NCBI RefSeq assembly: GCF_947500065.1
Contig: NZ_CANMQT010000020.1
Location: 1 to 45,388, forward strand
Length of the DNA: 45,388 bases
Source: an uncultured Aquimarina sp.
GTDB taxonomy: Bacteria; Bacteroidota; Bacteroidia; Flavobacteriales; Flavobacteriaceae
Reading direction: 5' to 3'
Below are positions 23,238 through 32,562 of the stretch, piece after piece. The translations under genes were made by a program, and so were the position numbers. Every line of letters starts with the position of its first letter. The stretch's first letter is position 1. The notes under the pieces were generated by a model. It was given only the letters and a program-made list of their open reading frames with translations. It was not told where the DNA came from and ran no database searches.

Positions 23238-24053
23238 TCATTTCAGAATAATAGAATCAATAACTTGTTTTGTTGTAGTTTGTAGATTCTTTGGTAATAA
23301 ATTATCCTTAGGTAGAACAGCCAGATAACGATCGTTATTAGAATCAAAAACTTGTTTAAAAATCGGATCCTCTAGCTTTAGAGTATTACATATCTCGGTT
23401 ATAAGATCCAGATGATAAATAAGGTCTGTGCTTCCGAGGTGAAAGATACCTTTCTTACTTCGGTTAATGATGTAGTGCAGTTGCTGTGTAAGTTTAGAAA
23501 TAGAGGTGGCATTGATAATCACATTAGGAAAAACTTCTATGGGAGCCTTAAGGTCGTGCAAAGTTTTAAGTTCTTGTACGCGAGGAGTATTGGCTCCAAA
23601 AACCATAGGTATTCTTGCGATGACATATTTATGTGCAGGTAATCGCATTAATGCATTTTCTATTTTAATTTTCAATCTTCCAAAAACACTATCGCTAAGT
23701 GTTTTATCATGTTCATAAGAAGGATAGTTACTAAATGTATCAAATACATTGGCACTGGATAGAAATATCAATTTGGATCGATTTTTCTTTAGCCATTGTA
23801 TAATTCTTTGATGTGCATCTAATTGAGAATTAAAATTGCCTCTGATAGCAGAAACAATTATTGTAGGTTTTAGATTATCTAATAGTATGGAAATATCTTC
23901 CAGTTCCATATCGTATTGGAAGAATTTCTGGTTTTGTTCATAAAAATCGTTGTCCGTATGGTACGTACCATACGTATCAAAATAAGAATTAAGCTCTTTA
24001 TAAAGAGCTTTTCCTATAAAACCACTGGCTCCTATGATTAAAATTTTTTTCAA
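23238..24053 (-). CDS. RmlD-like NAD(P)-dependent sugar-nucleotide reductase/epimerase
   Basis: A 271-residue Rossmann-fold protein beginning MKKILIIGASGFIGKALYKEL, the NAD(P)-binding GxxGxxG. SAIRGNF and FLSSANVFD follow the usual strand 4 and 5 positions of extended SDRs. The catalytic Tyr-x-x-x-Lys is not obvious: SYEHDKT (YEHDK, near residue 115) may fill the role. The substrate is unknown. The start must be the TTG at 24053, as an in-frame TAG lies a few codons upstream. It follows the gcvT terminator, so it is probably transcribed separately. Confidence 0.75.
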   Translation of the reverse strand: MKKILIIGASGFIGKALYKELNSYFDTYGTYHTDNDFYEQNQKFFQYDMELEDISILLDNLKPTIIVSAIRGNFNSQLDAHQRIIQWLKKNRSKLIFLSSANVFDTFSNYPSYEHDKTLSDSVFGRLKIKIENALMRLPAHKYVIARIPMVFGANTPRVQELKTLHDLKAPIEVFPNVIINATSISKLTQQLHYIINRSKKGIFHLGSTDLIYHLDLITEICNTLKLEDPIFKQVFDSNNDRYLAVLPKDNLLPKNLQTTTKQVIDSIILK

Positions 24054-24065
24054 TACTACTATATG

Positions 24066-24122
24066 CTAAAAAAAGTTAAGTTTCAAAGATCACTATACTT
24101 TGTAACCTTTGAAACTTAACTT
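24066..24122 (-). terminator. Strong intrinsic terminator of gcvT
   Basis: AAGTTAAGTTTCAAAG (24073-24088) and CTTTGAAACTTAACTT (24107-24122) form a perfect 16-bp stem with an 18-nt loop. In the minus direction it is followed by TTTTT. It starts 25 bp past the gcvT stop. Confidence 0.88.
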
Positions 24123-24146
24123 ATCCTTTATTATTGTTATAAATAA

Positions 24147-25229
24147 TTATCCTTTGTAAAAAGGTAACTTTACTACCGTTGCCGGAATTGCTTTTTTACG
24201 AACCTGAATATTGATTTTACTTCCTGGAGTAGCAAAAACTTTAGGCACATATCCTAAACCAATTCCTTTTCCTAAAGAAGGAGACATCGTACCAGAGGTT
24301 ACTATTCCAATTTTATTACCATTACCATCCACAATATCGTAATCATGTCTAGGAATTCCTCTTTCATCCAATTCAAAACCTACAAGCTTTCGTTCAATTC
24401 CTCGTTCTTTTTCTTTTGCTAAAGCTTCAGAATTTATAAAATCCTTTGAGAACTTAGTGATCCAACCCAATCCAGCTTCAAGAGGAGAGGTTTCATCATT
24501 AATATCGTTCCCATAAAGACAATAACCCATTTCTAATCGCAATGTATCTCTAGCCGCCAGACCAATAGGTTTGATTCCAAAATCTGCACCTGCTTCTAAT
24601 ACTTTATTCCAAATTTGTTGTACTTCAGTGTTTTTACAATAAATTTCAAAACCACCACTACCAGTATACCCAGTTGCAGAGATGATCACATGCTCTATAC
24701 CTGCAAAATCAGACACTTCGAATGTATAAAATTTCATAGCTTCCAGATCCACTGATGTTAAGGATTGCATAGCTTCAGCAGCTTTCGGACCTTGAATTGC
24801 TAATAGAGAATAATCTTCAGATAGATCACGCATATCAGCATTCATGGTATTATGGCTTTTAATCCAATCCCAGTCCTTTTGTATGTTAGAGGCATTGACT
24901 ACCAACAAATATTTTTCATCAGCGATCTTATATACAATCAGGTCATCCACCACACCACCTTTATCATTTGGTAAACAGCTATACTGAGCTTTACCGTCTA
25001 TAAGCTTGGCAGCATCATTAGAAGTCACTTTTTGGATTAAATCCAAAGCATTAGGACCTGTAATTAAAAATTCACCCATATGGGATACATCAAAAACACC
25101 AACTCCGTTACGAACTGTTTCGTGTTCTATATTTACTCCTTCGTAGGATACTGGCATATTATATCCTGCAAACGGAACTATTTTGGCACCTAAAGCAGCA
25201 TGAGTTTCTGTTAATGCTGTGTTTTTCAT
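24147..25229 (-). CDS. gcvT: Aminomethyltransferase, T-protein of the glycine cleavage system
   Basis: A 360-residue tetrahydrofolate-dependent enzyme that takes the aminomethyl group from the lipoylated H-protein, releasing ammonia and methylene-THF. Family features are LGAKIVPFAGYNMPVSY, VFDVSHMGEF with the conserved Asp, LAIQGPKA, the folate-site block GYTGSGGFEIYC and LRLEMGYCLYGND. The start at ATG 25229 (MKNTALTETH) matches the family, and the frame upstream to 25370 is AT-rich leader. The other gcv genes are not in the window, as is usual in Bacteroidota. A strong terminator follows. Confidence 0.96.
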   Translation of the reverse strand: MKNTALTETHAALGAKIVPFAGYNMPVSYEGVNIEHETVRNGVGVFDVSHMGEFLITGPNALDLIQKVTSNDAAKLIDGKAQYSCLPNDKGGVVDDLIVYKIADEKYLLVVNASNIQKDWDWIKSHNTMNADMRDLSEDYSLLAIQGPKAAEAMQSLTSVDLEAMKFYTFEVSDFAGIEHVIISATGYTGSGGFEIYCKNTEVQQIWNKVLEAGADFGIKPIGLAARDTLRLEMGYCLYGNDINDETSPLEAGLGWITKFSKDFINSEALAKEKERGIERKLVGFELDERGIPRHDYDIVDGNGNKIGIVTSGTMSPSLGKGIGLGYVPKVFATPGSKINIQVRKKAIPATVVKLPFYKG

Positions 25230-25427
25230 AATGAATTGATTTGTAGAATTAAGAATCAAATTGAGGCCGAAAGTAAAAAACTTTACGCTTGTAAACAATG
25301 CTTTTTTATGATAAATTGTTAACTTTTTCCTAATCCAAAAGCTAATAATTAAGGATATGATAATATACAATTAGTTTTTCAGTGTTTTTTAATAACTTTA
25401 TAAAGAATTACTATTAATCATTATACT

Positions 25428-25841
25428 ATGCCAGCAGGTTATTCCGGAACTCCACTTTCCAAAAAACTAGGGATAAAAGTAGGATATACGTTATTGTTCT
25501 ATAATCGTCCGGATTATTATTGGAATCTGTTTTCGGATGTACCAGAGGGTATAAAAGAGTTAGATAAGATTAAACCTGAAGAAGCAGATTTTATTCATAT
25601 ATTTTGTACTACTTCGGATGAACTGCATAAGCAGATTCCACTATATAAAACTGCTTTAAAAAAAACAGGAATGTTATGGGTAAGCTGGCCTAAGGGAAGT
25701 TCTAAAATATCCACTGATCTTAAAAGAGAACCGATAAGAGAATATATATTAAAGATTGGGTTAGTAGATATTAAAGTAGCAGCTATTGATGAAGACTGGA
25801 GTGGCTTAAAATTTGTCTATCGCGTTTCGGATAGAAATTAG
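25428..25841 (+). CDS. DUF3052 family protein
   Basis: A 137-residue cytoplasmic protein starting MPAGYSGTPLSKKLGIKVG, the diagnostic start of the DUF3052 family. WVSWPKGSSKISTDLKR in the second half is also conserved. The family is small, widely distributed and without assigned activity. It is divergent from gcvT and followed by a lipoprotein gene with 70 bp between. Confidence 0.88.
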   Translation: MPAGYSGTPLSKKLGIKVGYTLLFYNRPDYYWNLFSDVPEGIKELDKIKPEEADFIHIFCTTSDELHKQIPLYKTALKKTGMLWVSWPKGSSKISTDLKREPIREYILKIGLVDIKVAAIDEDWSGLKFVYRVSDRN

Positions 25842-25911
25842 TTTATTTATTATAATCGTTTTTAAGCAACCCAATTGTACAAATTGCATCTACATCATAA
25901 ACAATGTAGTT

Positions 25912-26313
25912 ATGAAAAAATATGTGTTTCTTTTTTTAATTCCATTTTTATGTATTTTCTCTTGTAATAGTGATGACGATACGATATCCAATCCTGATTT
26001 ATTAGGTACATGGAAATTAATAGAACAACTAGTTGATCCTGGAGATGGTAGTGGTACATTTCAACCGGTAACTAGTGATCTGGAATTAACGTTTTTGGCT
26101 GCAGGTGTACTTCAGGTGTCTAATGGTACTTTGTGTTCATTAGCAATAGGTACAGAAGGGAATAGTACAGAAAGTTATTCTATCGATGAGAATACTATAA
26201 GTGTTAACTGTGATAACCTCACCGCTGTTAGTTTTGAGATTAAAGAAGGAAGGTTGTTTCTGTATTTCCCTTGTATTGAAGGGTGTGCGCAGAAATATCA
26301 AAAAACTTCTTAA
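25912..26313 (+). CDS. Small lipoprotein with lipocalin-like domain
   Basis: The start is placed at ATG 25912, where a lipoprotein signal begins (MKKYVFLFLIPFLCIFSC); the longer frame from 25813 overlaps the DUF3052 gene. The product has 133 residues. After an Asp-rich spacer comes LLGTWKLIEQLVDPG, the usual first strand of lipocalin-like Bacteroidota lipoproteins, and a C-terminus with CIEGCAQKYQK. It is distantly related in layout to the pair at 19018 and 19497. Confidence 0.75.
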   Translation: MKKYVFLFLIPFLCIFSCNSDDDTISNPDLLGTWKLIEQLVDPGDGSGTFQPVTSDLELTFLAAGVLQVSNGTLCSLAIGTEGNSTESYSIDENTISVNCDNLTAVSFEIKEGRLFLYFPCIEGCAQKYQKTS

Positions 26314-26374
26314 AAGTATTTCTATGTATAAAGTATTAGAATATTTTAGCTAATACACTTTTATCCTGGTAATA

Positions 26375-26407
26375 GCAAATCCTGTCCTAAGTTAGAACAG
26401 GATTTGC
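26375..26407. terminator. Bidirectional stem-loop between convergent lipoprotein genes
   Basis: GCAAATCCTGT (26375-26385) pairs perfectly with ACAGGATTTGC (26397-26407). The loop contains a further CTAA/TTAG pairing. It lies between the 25912 and 26446 genes, which point at each other. Confidence 0.7.
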
Positions 26408-26445
26408 AAAATAACCCTCATCAATTATGATAACTAAACTGATAA

Positions 26446-26868
26446 TTACTGCATTAACTTTTTAGAAAGCTCTTGTAATTCAGTTGACTTGGCCATCATA
26501 TAATCATTTAATTTTTTTACATCATCACCAGAAAGGTTCCCCATTACTTCTTGAGCTTTAGTACCTAATTCTTGTCCTTTTGTACCTAAAGCAGCAAAAG
26601 CAGTCATATCCTTACTTTCTACTACTTTCTTATATTCTTCGATATAAGCTTCGTAAGAATTTACATAATCTTGTACTTTTTCGTCACTAAAACTTGGTAC
26701 ACCTTCTGATACTACAGTTTCAGTTTTTTCATCACTTTTTTCTTCTGATTTTTCAACTTCCTCAGTTTTGTCAGCACTATCAGAAGCTTCAGACTTAGTT
26801 TCATTTTTACAAGAAGTTGCAAAAACAACAGCGATGATTAATGCGAAATTTAAAATTGCTTTTTTCAT
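26446..26868 (-). CDS. Acidic helical lipoprotein of unknown function
   Basis: A 140-residue lipoprotein. The signal ends ATSC, then a long Glu/Lys/Ser-rich low-complexity linker (about 22-58) leads to a helical domain (about 60-140) with YVNSYEAYIEEYKKVVE and a C-terminal KSTELQELSKKLMQ. The composition fits a periplasm-facing lipid-anchored spacer or stress protein, but no family is recognised. It is a single gene. Confidence 0.65.
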   Translation of the reverse strand: MKKAILNFALIIAVVFATSCKNETKSEASDSADKTEEVEKSEEKSDEKTETVVSEGVPSFSDEKVQDYVNSYEAYIEEYKKVVESKDMTAFAALGTKGQELGTKAQEVMGNLSGDDVKKLNDYMMAKSTELQELSKKLMQ

Positions 26869-27282
26869 GGTTTTAATATAAATGTTAATTAATTAGTTAC
26901 TATTTCTAATAGTACAAATATATGTCGATTTATCCCCTGATCAAACACTTTTTTCAGTGAAAAAAACACCCTGTTTTCAGGGTGTTACTTCATTAGTATT
27001 TAACTGAATTGAAGTATTAATTGCTGAACTCTAGTGTTTTATGAAATGTGTAAGATAAAATATGTAAGAGGAACAAGTTTATAAAAGAAAATTTTAGATG
27101 TCTATGTTCTAATTTTTTGGTTGCTATAATTCAATTAATCAAGTGTTAGTGCCATGTGCTTGTTATTATAGATTCACCATAGTTAATAAGGGATAAATCC
27201 CTGTTTTTAAAAGGTGTAAAACCTGTTGATCCTACGCTTTTACGGATGTAAGTTTATCATATCAACTTAAAATATAGTACAT
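26869..27282. other. 414-bp intergenic region with an orphan minus-strand terminator and a GGGAT dyad
   Basis: There is no gene on either strand. It holds a perfect terminator hairpin at 26961-26986 that works on the minus strand, although no minus-strand gene lies upstream of it. It also holds the dyad AGGGAT/ATCCCT at 27189-27202 followed by GTTTTT. The rest is AT-rich leader of the protease gene. Confidence 0.5.
26961..26986 (-). terminator. Orphan intrinsic terminator
   Basis: AACACCCTG (26965-26973) and CAGGGTGTT (26978-26986) form a 9-bp stem with a 4-nt loop, followed in the minus direction by TTTTTTTC overall. It lies 93 bp upstream of the 26446-26868 gene and points towards it. Confidence 0.75.
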
Positions 27283-29895
27283 ATGAATTCAAAAACAACA
27301 ATTGTGTGGTGTCTAATAGTATTGGTCACAACCTTATCATGGGCACAGAAAACAAAAACAATCAATCAACAACAATTTTTGGAAGAAAAGGATGGTTGGA
27401 AAATGGTTGACGAACAAACTGGGCAGAAATTTGAGCTTAGTGATGAAATTACGATTCAATTTAAAGCTCCTCCCAGTCAAAAAGAGATTCGAAGATTAGA
27501 AAGAACCTATGGAATGACATTTATGCGTAGTAATAGACTTGGGTTCTATGATTTTAAGATTACAACGAAGAGTAAGGTTCTTGACTCTTATGAAAAAATG
27601 AGTAAAGAGGTAGATGCCCAGCAAGTTTTTACAAATACGATGGGTACTTATATTCTAACTCCTAATGATCCTCAATTTGGGCTACAATGGGGATTAGAAC
27701 AAGCGAGCGATGCAGATATTGATGCAGAAGATGCTTGGGATATTAGTACTGGTAATAGCTCGGTTATTGTAGCTATACTGGATAGTGGAACAGATTGGAC
27801 TCATGAGGATTTAGGATTAGGAACGGATGGATATCAGAATGTCTACCTCAATCCAGGAGAAGACGCTTGGTCAAATCCTAATAATCCCAATACTGGAAAT
27901 GGAATCGATGATGATGGTAATGGATTTATAGATGACTGGAAAGGTTGGGATTTTCATAACGGTGATAATGATTCTAGAGGACCTTTTTGGCATGGTACCC
28001 ACGTAGCTGGTATTGTTGGAGCCAAAACCAATAATAATACAGGTATATCTGGTATTGCTGGCGGTAATAATGGTGTAGGATGTAGATTGATGTTAGAAGG
28101 AGTAGGAGATAACGCTCCTAATGGTGCAATCATCGATGATGCTATTATATATGCCATGGATAATGGAGCAGATGTAATTCAATTTAGTTTAACAGTAGGT
28201 AATTCCGTCGCGATCAATACTGCATTACAAAATGCGTATAATGCAGGGATTTTTATCGTTGGTGCAACAGGTAATTCTGGAGCTGGTACCATATCGTATC
28301 CTGCATCAAACGTGAATGTATTTTCCGTAGGAGCAACTACATCAGCAGATACAAAAGCTGGATTCTCTCAGTTTGGAACTAACTTAGATTTGGCAGCACC
28401 TGGTGTTGGAATTCGTAGTACGCAAATAGGAAATACGTATGCTAATAGTGATGGAACTTCTTTTGCAGCTCCAGCGGTTTCTGCTACTGCAGCTTTAATG
28501 CTCTCTGTAGATCCTACACTTAGCAATCAGGAAATTGAGGATATTCTGAAATGTACAGCGGAGAAAGTAGGAGGATATAATTACAATTGGAGCGCTGCTC
28601 AACCAGGACATTCTCAGGAGCTAGGATATGGTAGATTAAATGCCCATCAAGCTGTATTGGCAGCAAATACTTCGGATGTGTATATAAGAGATACTGTAGC
28701 AGATGATGGAACAGAACCATCTTCGGGTACTATGTATCTTAGTCCGGATATTTGGGTGCGTAATGATGATGATGGGATATTAACCCATGAAAATCCAGAG
28801 TATAAATTGTTAAGTCCTAATTGGGTATATATAAGAATCAACAGAAAAAATTGTTCTAATATAGATGATGGAGTATTAAAACTATATTTCAGTAAAGCTT
28901 CTACAGGATTATCTTGGCCGATTCACTGGAATAACTACTACCAGATGGTGAGTGGTAATAATATATTACACGGAGATTTTATTGGTGATATACCGATTCC
29001 AACATCTCCAGATGATGAAATTATTGTAAAAATTCCTTGGTATCCACCTAATCCAGCCGATTTCACAAATGATGTTCACCATTTCTGTCTATTAGCACGA
29101 ATAGAATCTGCTACAGACCCAATAGGTGTAGAAGTAGCCTCTGTATGGAACAATACCAGAAATAATAACAATATTGCCTGGAAAAATGTGAGTGTATACG
29201 ATATTAATGCATTTAACAATGTGGCTCCTTATGTGTTTATTAGAAATGTAGATAAACGAGTTAGAGCTATTAATTTATCATTAGATGTTACTGAGAATAA
29301 AACCGGTATTCCGTTTGAGAAAATAGGAGCTTTTTATATTATTCCTGATGAGAAATTAAATGAAATTCTAGGAGAAGCTAAAATGGAAGGTATCAAGCAA
29401 GTAGATAGGAATGTATATCGAGTATACTCACCTAAGGCACGTATATTCGAAATAAGAGCTGAACCTTATGAAACTTTTAGTCTACAGTTACTAGTAAAAC
29501 CAGAGAGGGAACTAAAAGAAGGAACGTATCTGAATTATAATATATTACAGACAGATGAAGAATTCCAACCTATGGGAGGAGAGCAGTTTACGATTGGTAA
29601 TTTTGGAGGTAAAGGAAATGAACGTGAAAAGATCGCGCAACAACAGGAGAAAAAGGAGATAAACTTTAGTGCTTATCCTAACCCTACTCAAGGCGAAGTT
29701 TCTATTCAATTAAATGACACCTATACTAATGTGGGTATTGTGGTTCGCAATATGGCAGGAGATGTTATTTATGCCGATCATCATAAGGAAACTGATCATT
29801 TTAATCTAGAATTAAAAGGATATAAAGGATTGTATTTCGTTAAAATTATAACGGAAGATGGGCACACAAAAACCCTGAAACTGATTAAGAATTAA
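27283..29895 (+). CDS. Secreted subtilisin-like (S8) protease with T9SS type A sorting domain
   Basis: An 870-residue serine protease. The signal peptide (MNSKTTIVWCLIVLVTTLSWAQ) is followed by an inhibitor-like propeptide (about 23-130) and the S8 catalytic domain: Asp167 in ILDSGTD, His237 in HGTHVAG, oxyanion Asn331 in ATGNSG and Ser393 in GTSFAAP. An Asp/Asn-rich insert (about 190-216) may bind calcium. Beta-sandwich domains follow. The end, YPNPTQGEVSIQL to GLYFVKIITEDGHTKTLKLIKN in parts, is the Por secretion C-terminal sorting domain, so the protein should be exported by the type IX system and attached to or released from the surface. It is a single gene with a strong terminator. Confidence 0.94.
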   Translation: MNSKTTIVWCLIVLVTTLSWAQKTKTINQQQFLEEKDGWKMVDEQTGQKFELSDEITIQFKAPPSQKEIRRLERTYGMTFMRSNRLGFYDFKITTKSKVLDSYEKMSKEVDAQQVFTNTMGTYILTPNDPQFGLQWGLEQASDADIDAEDAWDISTGNSSVIVAILDSGTDWTHEDLGLGTDGYQNVYLNPGEDAWSNPNNPNTGNGIDDDGNGFIDDWKGWDFHNGDNDSRGPFWHGTHVAGIVGAKTNNNTGISGIAGGNNGVGCRLMLEGVGDNAPNGAIIDDAIIYAMDNGADVIQFSLTVGNSVAINTALQNAYNAGIFIVGATGNSGAGTISYPASNVNVFSVGATTSADTKAGFSQFGTNLDLAAPGVGIRSTQIGNTYANSDGTSFAAPAVSATAALMLSVDPTLSNQEIEDILKCTAEKVGGYNYNWSAAQPGHSQELGYGRLNAHQAVLAANTSDVYIRDTVADDGTEPSSGTMYLSPDIWVRNDDDGILTHENPEYKLLSPNWVYIRINRKNCSNIDDGVLKLYFSKASTGLSWPIHWNNYYQMVSGNNILHGDFIGDIPIPTSPDDEIIVKIPWYPPNPADFTNDVHHFCLLARIESATDPIGVEVASVWNNTRNNNNIAWKNVSVYDINAFNNVAPYVFIRNVDKRVRAINLSLDVTENKTGIPFEKIGAFYIIPDEKLNEILGEAKMEGIKQVDRNVYRVYSPKARIFEIRAEPYETFSLQLLVKPERELKEGTYLNYNILQTDEEFQPMGGEQFTIGNFGGKGNEREKIAQQQEKKEINFSAYPNPTQGEVSIQLNDTYTNVGIVVRNMAGDVIYADHHKETDHFNLELKGYKGLYFVKIITEDGHTKTLKLIKN

Positions 29896-29925
29896 TTGTA
29901 TAAATTAAATACCCCAAGCCTTTTC

Positions 29926-29954
29926 AAAAACCGCTCGAATATCGAGCGGTTTTT
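29926..29954. terminator. Bidirectional intrinsic terminator
   Basis: ACCGCTCG (29930-29937) pairs with CGAGCGGT (29943-29950). AAAA lies before it and TTTT after it, so it works in both directions between the protease gene and the convergent lipoprotein gene. Confidence 0.9.
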
Positions 29955-29985
29955 ATCTATTTTACGATCTATCCATATAAAAGTA

Positions 29986-32220
29986 TTATTCCTGGAGTTT
30001 TACACGTTGAGAAACAGCATCTAGCCAAATATAACTAAGATCTGCTCCGGCATTACCGTGACAGCTCATACAACTGCGATTACTATATTGTTTGGGTGTA
30101 CCATTAGCAGTATTACAATAGGTAGACATATATGATTCGATAACCGTATTTCTTAAGAAACGAGGAACCATCGTAAAACACTCATTTCCCATACCATTAT
30201 CTTTACAATTGAGCGTACTAATATTTCCATTTTGTTGTCTACCATTTAAAGGCCATTGTGTATTTACTAATATATAATTAGCAAAGGGAGAATCTATTTT
30301 CTTGAGCTCTGATTGAAATAGAGCATTTAGTTTTTGTGCATTAGCATCAATCGGAACAAGGCGAGTTAGTTGATTAGGTTGATTTGCAAGTTCTTTTACA
30401 AACCGATTTAAATCTACATTAGGGCATCCCGCAACTTCTGGATTTTTATATAAGAAAGGAAGTTGATAACAGTTGTCAGGCTCCTTAAGATTCGGATTGT
30501 AAAAAGTACCAGTAGGATTCGATTGTCCGGCATCAGGAGCATTATCTTTATGTTCAAAGGTGATCCAGATCCATTGAGGAGCAAAATATGTTTTACGCGC
30601 TATATGAAGTCCTACTAACGCCATAGGCGCAATGCGGCAAGATGATACAGAATCTGTTATAGAACCTGCTTCATAAATTAGCGCATTACGTACTAGGAAT
30701 TTCTTTTTTGCAGCTTCCAGGTTTTCTGCATCACGTTGATTACAATCAGCGGTGAGACACAATTCTTTCCAGGCAGATTTGATTTCCATAGATCCTTGTT
30801 TATATAGCGTGTCTTTATGGGTATCTGGAAAATTTACTTTATTAATCTCTCCTTTGGGACCTCCTGGAGTTAGATTCTTAGTTGCTGCTCTGTTATTACT
30901 GATAAGATATTCGAACTCTGTTCTGTTAAAAAGCACTTCATAACGTACTTTGCTGCTATCCTGATCTATTAAATTACCAAAAGTACCCGCAAATGCCTGT
31001 CCAGTTTCATTTACTACATCTCTAGTTTTGGATGTCATGGTAATCACAAAAGCATAATCTTCATTCTCGCAATTTTTCCCTTTGGGAGTTCTAGGTTTTT
31101 GATTCCAAGGTTGATCTTTTGGATTCCAGTTAACATCATTTGGTTGAAATACTTCGAATGTTGGTTTATACGTTTCCCATACGGTAGCAGTATTCTTATT
31201 AGCGGTAAAAGGTAACTTAGTGTTTGGTTCTCCTCGTTGCGGTTTATTGGTTGTAGGATTAGTTCCCTTGTTTGGCCAGTTCAGCGCGATAAAAGATTTC
31301 CAGGCATAAGCATCAAACATCTGTTGCGTAGCTTCGGCGCCAAAATATTTAAATACTAATGTAGGATCTATTGGAACATCTACTGGTAGATCAGAACCGA
31401 TAGCTATAGTATTGATATAATCTTCTAACTCCTTAGAAAGTTGTTCTGGATTGTCTGGTTTAACAACATTAAAAACGGATGCTTTTGTTGTTGGGTTTTC
31501 ATCAAAACGATCACAATATGGGGTGTCGCTAGCCACCGCAAATGGGTTCACTATATCATCCAATGTTCTTACATAATCGGTAGCATACGCAGGAGCATGA
31601 CAATTCACACAGAAAGTGTTTACGTTTGTCTGAACTGTTTGTGATGGCTTACTAATGGCATTTTTATCCATATCATCTTGAAAGAAAAAACCATAAAACC
31701 AATCACCTCCAAGGCAATCTGTACCATTATAGGAATCTATATGATCGGTAACACAATAATTGTATTTAGGATCAGGCTTATACAAAACTGTTATGGCGCC
31801 TAATGTTCGATGCTCTTTACTGATAGTCTTTTGATTGCTGTCAAAATCAGATCTATAATTTTGCTTTACAATAAAAGAACCTACCGGAAAATCAAATGGT
31901 TGAGAGACAGAAGAGTCAATTACTTTAGTAAGATATTTAAAAGCTATCGCATTAGTATATGTACGTACCCAACGTCCGTGAACAGGTAACCCCAATCTTT
32001 TTAGTGTATCAGAAGCGGGAGACACATCTGTACCAGGAAACAAGTGCCAGGACGGGTTATTTGCGTAATCTTGCGTTTTAAGGAATTTCATCACCCGTGC
32101 TAGATCCGGAGGAACATTACCGTCAGTAATGGTAGTATAAGAGTCGGGCTTACACGAGATAAAAAACATAAAAACAGCAATGACTGCTAGTATCTTTCGG
32201 AGGTTTTTAAGAGGATTCAT
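29986..32220 (-). CDS. Large lipoprotein with two CxxCH haem-binding motifs
   Basis: A 744-residue lipoprotein: the signal ends FFISC (Cys23). Two haem c attachment motifs are far apart: CVNCH (204-208) and CMSCH (717-721). The second lies in a short C-terminal segment, with methionines and histidines nearby as possible ligands. The middle (about 230-700) has no recognised domain but contains paired cysteines (for instance CLTADCNQ). The N-terminal part before the first haem (HGRWVRTYTN, GAITVLYK) resembles P460-type or other periplasmic cytochrome folds only loosely. It is likely a membrane-anchored periplasmic redox protein; the partner is unknown. It is a single gene. Confidence 0.72.
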   Translation of the reverse strand: MNPLKNLRKILAVIAVFMFFISCKPDSYTTITDGNVPPDLARVMKFLKTQDYANNPSWHLFPGTDVSPASDTLKRLGLPVHGRWVRTYTNAIAFKYLTKVIDSSVSQPFDFPVGSFIVKQNYRSDFDSNQKTISKEHRTLGAITVLYKPDPKYNYCVTDHIDSYNGTDCLGGDWFYGFFFQDDMDKNAISKPSQTVQTNVNTFCVNCHAPAYATDYVRTLDDIVNPFAVASDTPYCDRFDENPTTKASVFNVVKPDNPEQLSKELEDYINTIAIGSDLPVDVPIDPTLVFKYFGAEATQQMFDAYAWKSFIALNWPNKGTNPTTNKPQRGEPNTKLPFTANKNTATVWETYKPTFEVFQPNDVNWNPKDQPWNQKPRTPKGKNCENEDYAFVITMTSKTRDVVNETGQAFAGTFGNLIDQDSSKVRYEVLFNRTEFEYLISNNRAATKNLTPGGPKGEINKVNFPDTHKDTLYKQGSMEIKSAWKELCLTADCNQRDAENLEAAKKKFLVRNALIYEAGSITDSVSSCRIAPMALVGLHIARKTYFAPQWIWITFEHKDNAPDAGQSNPTGTFYNPNLKEPDNCYQLPFLYKNPEVAGCPNVDLNRFVKELANQPNQLTRLVPIDANAQKLNALFQSELKKIDSPFANYILVNTQWPLNGRQQNGNISTLNCKDNGMGNECFTMVPRFLRNTVIESYMSTYCNTANGTPKQYSNRSCMSCHGNAGADLSYIWLDAVSQRVKLQE

Positions 32221-32562
32221 AATAATGGACAGATTGATTAGTATATATGTTGTAAATTTTAAAATACACAGTAAAACGTATCAATGCGCAAAACAGATAA
32301 CCAGTCTATGAGTAATTTGCAGAAAAAATTCCCCATTCAGGTGATCCATATGTACATAACACATAGAAATACTTGAATGGGGAATTTATTATTTAAATAT
32401 AATGAATTATTTATTGCTGTGAAAGTAACTTTCTCAATAGTTGTTTTAATTGTTGATAAATTAAAGATCATTTAATCAGAACTTTATGTTGCTTATCGAT
32501 TTATAGTGAAATTTTAAGGGATTGTTATTTTTTAACTAAGTGAATTGTAATATTTTTGCGGT
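32221..32562. other. Intergenic region with a 14-bp perfect inverted repeat
   Basis: There is no gene. AAATTCCCCATTCA (32326-32339) pairs perfectly with TGAATGGGGAATTT (32374-32387) over a 34-nt loop. In the minus direction the stem runs into TTTTTTC, so it could end a short minus-strand transcript. The remaining sequence is AT-rich leader of both divergent genes. Confidence 0.5.
32551..32558 (+). promoter_or_regulatory. -7 box in front of the SpoIIAA-like gene
   Basis: TATTTTTG fits TAnnTTTG and ends 4 bp before the ATG at 32563. A TTG lies 25 bp upstream (32523-32525). If used, the transcript would be almost leaderless. Confidence 0.4.

Noticed and set aside
25230..25427. Glycine riboswitch upstream of gcvT
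   Set aside because: No tandem aptamer-like conserved core or matching stems were recognised in the 198-bp gap.
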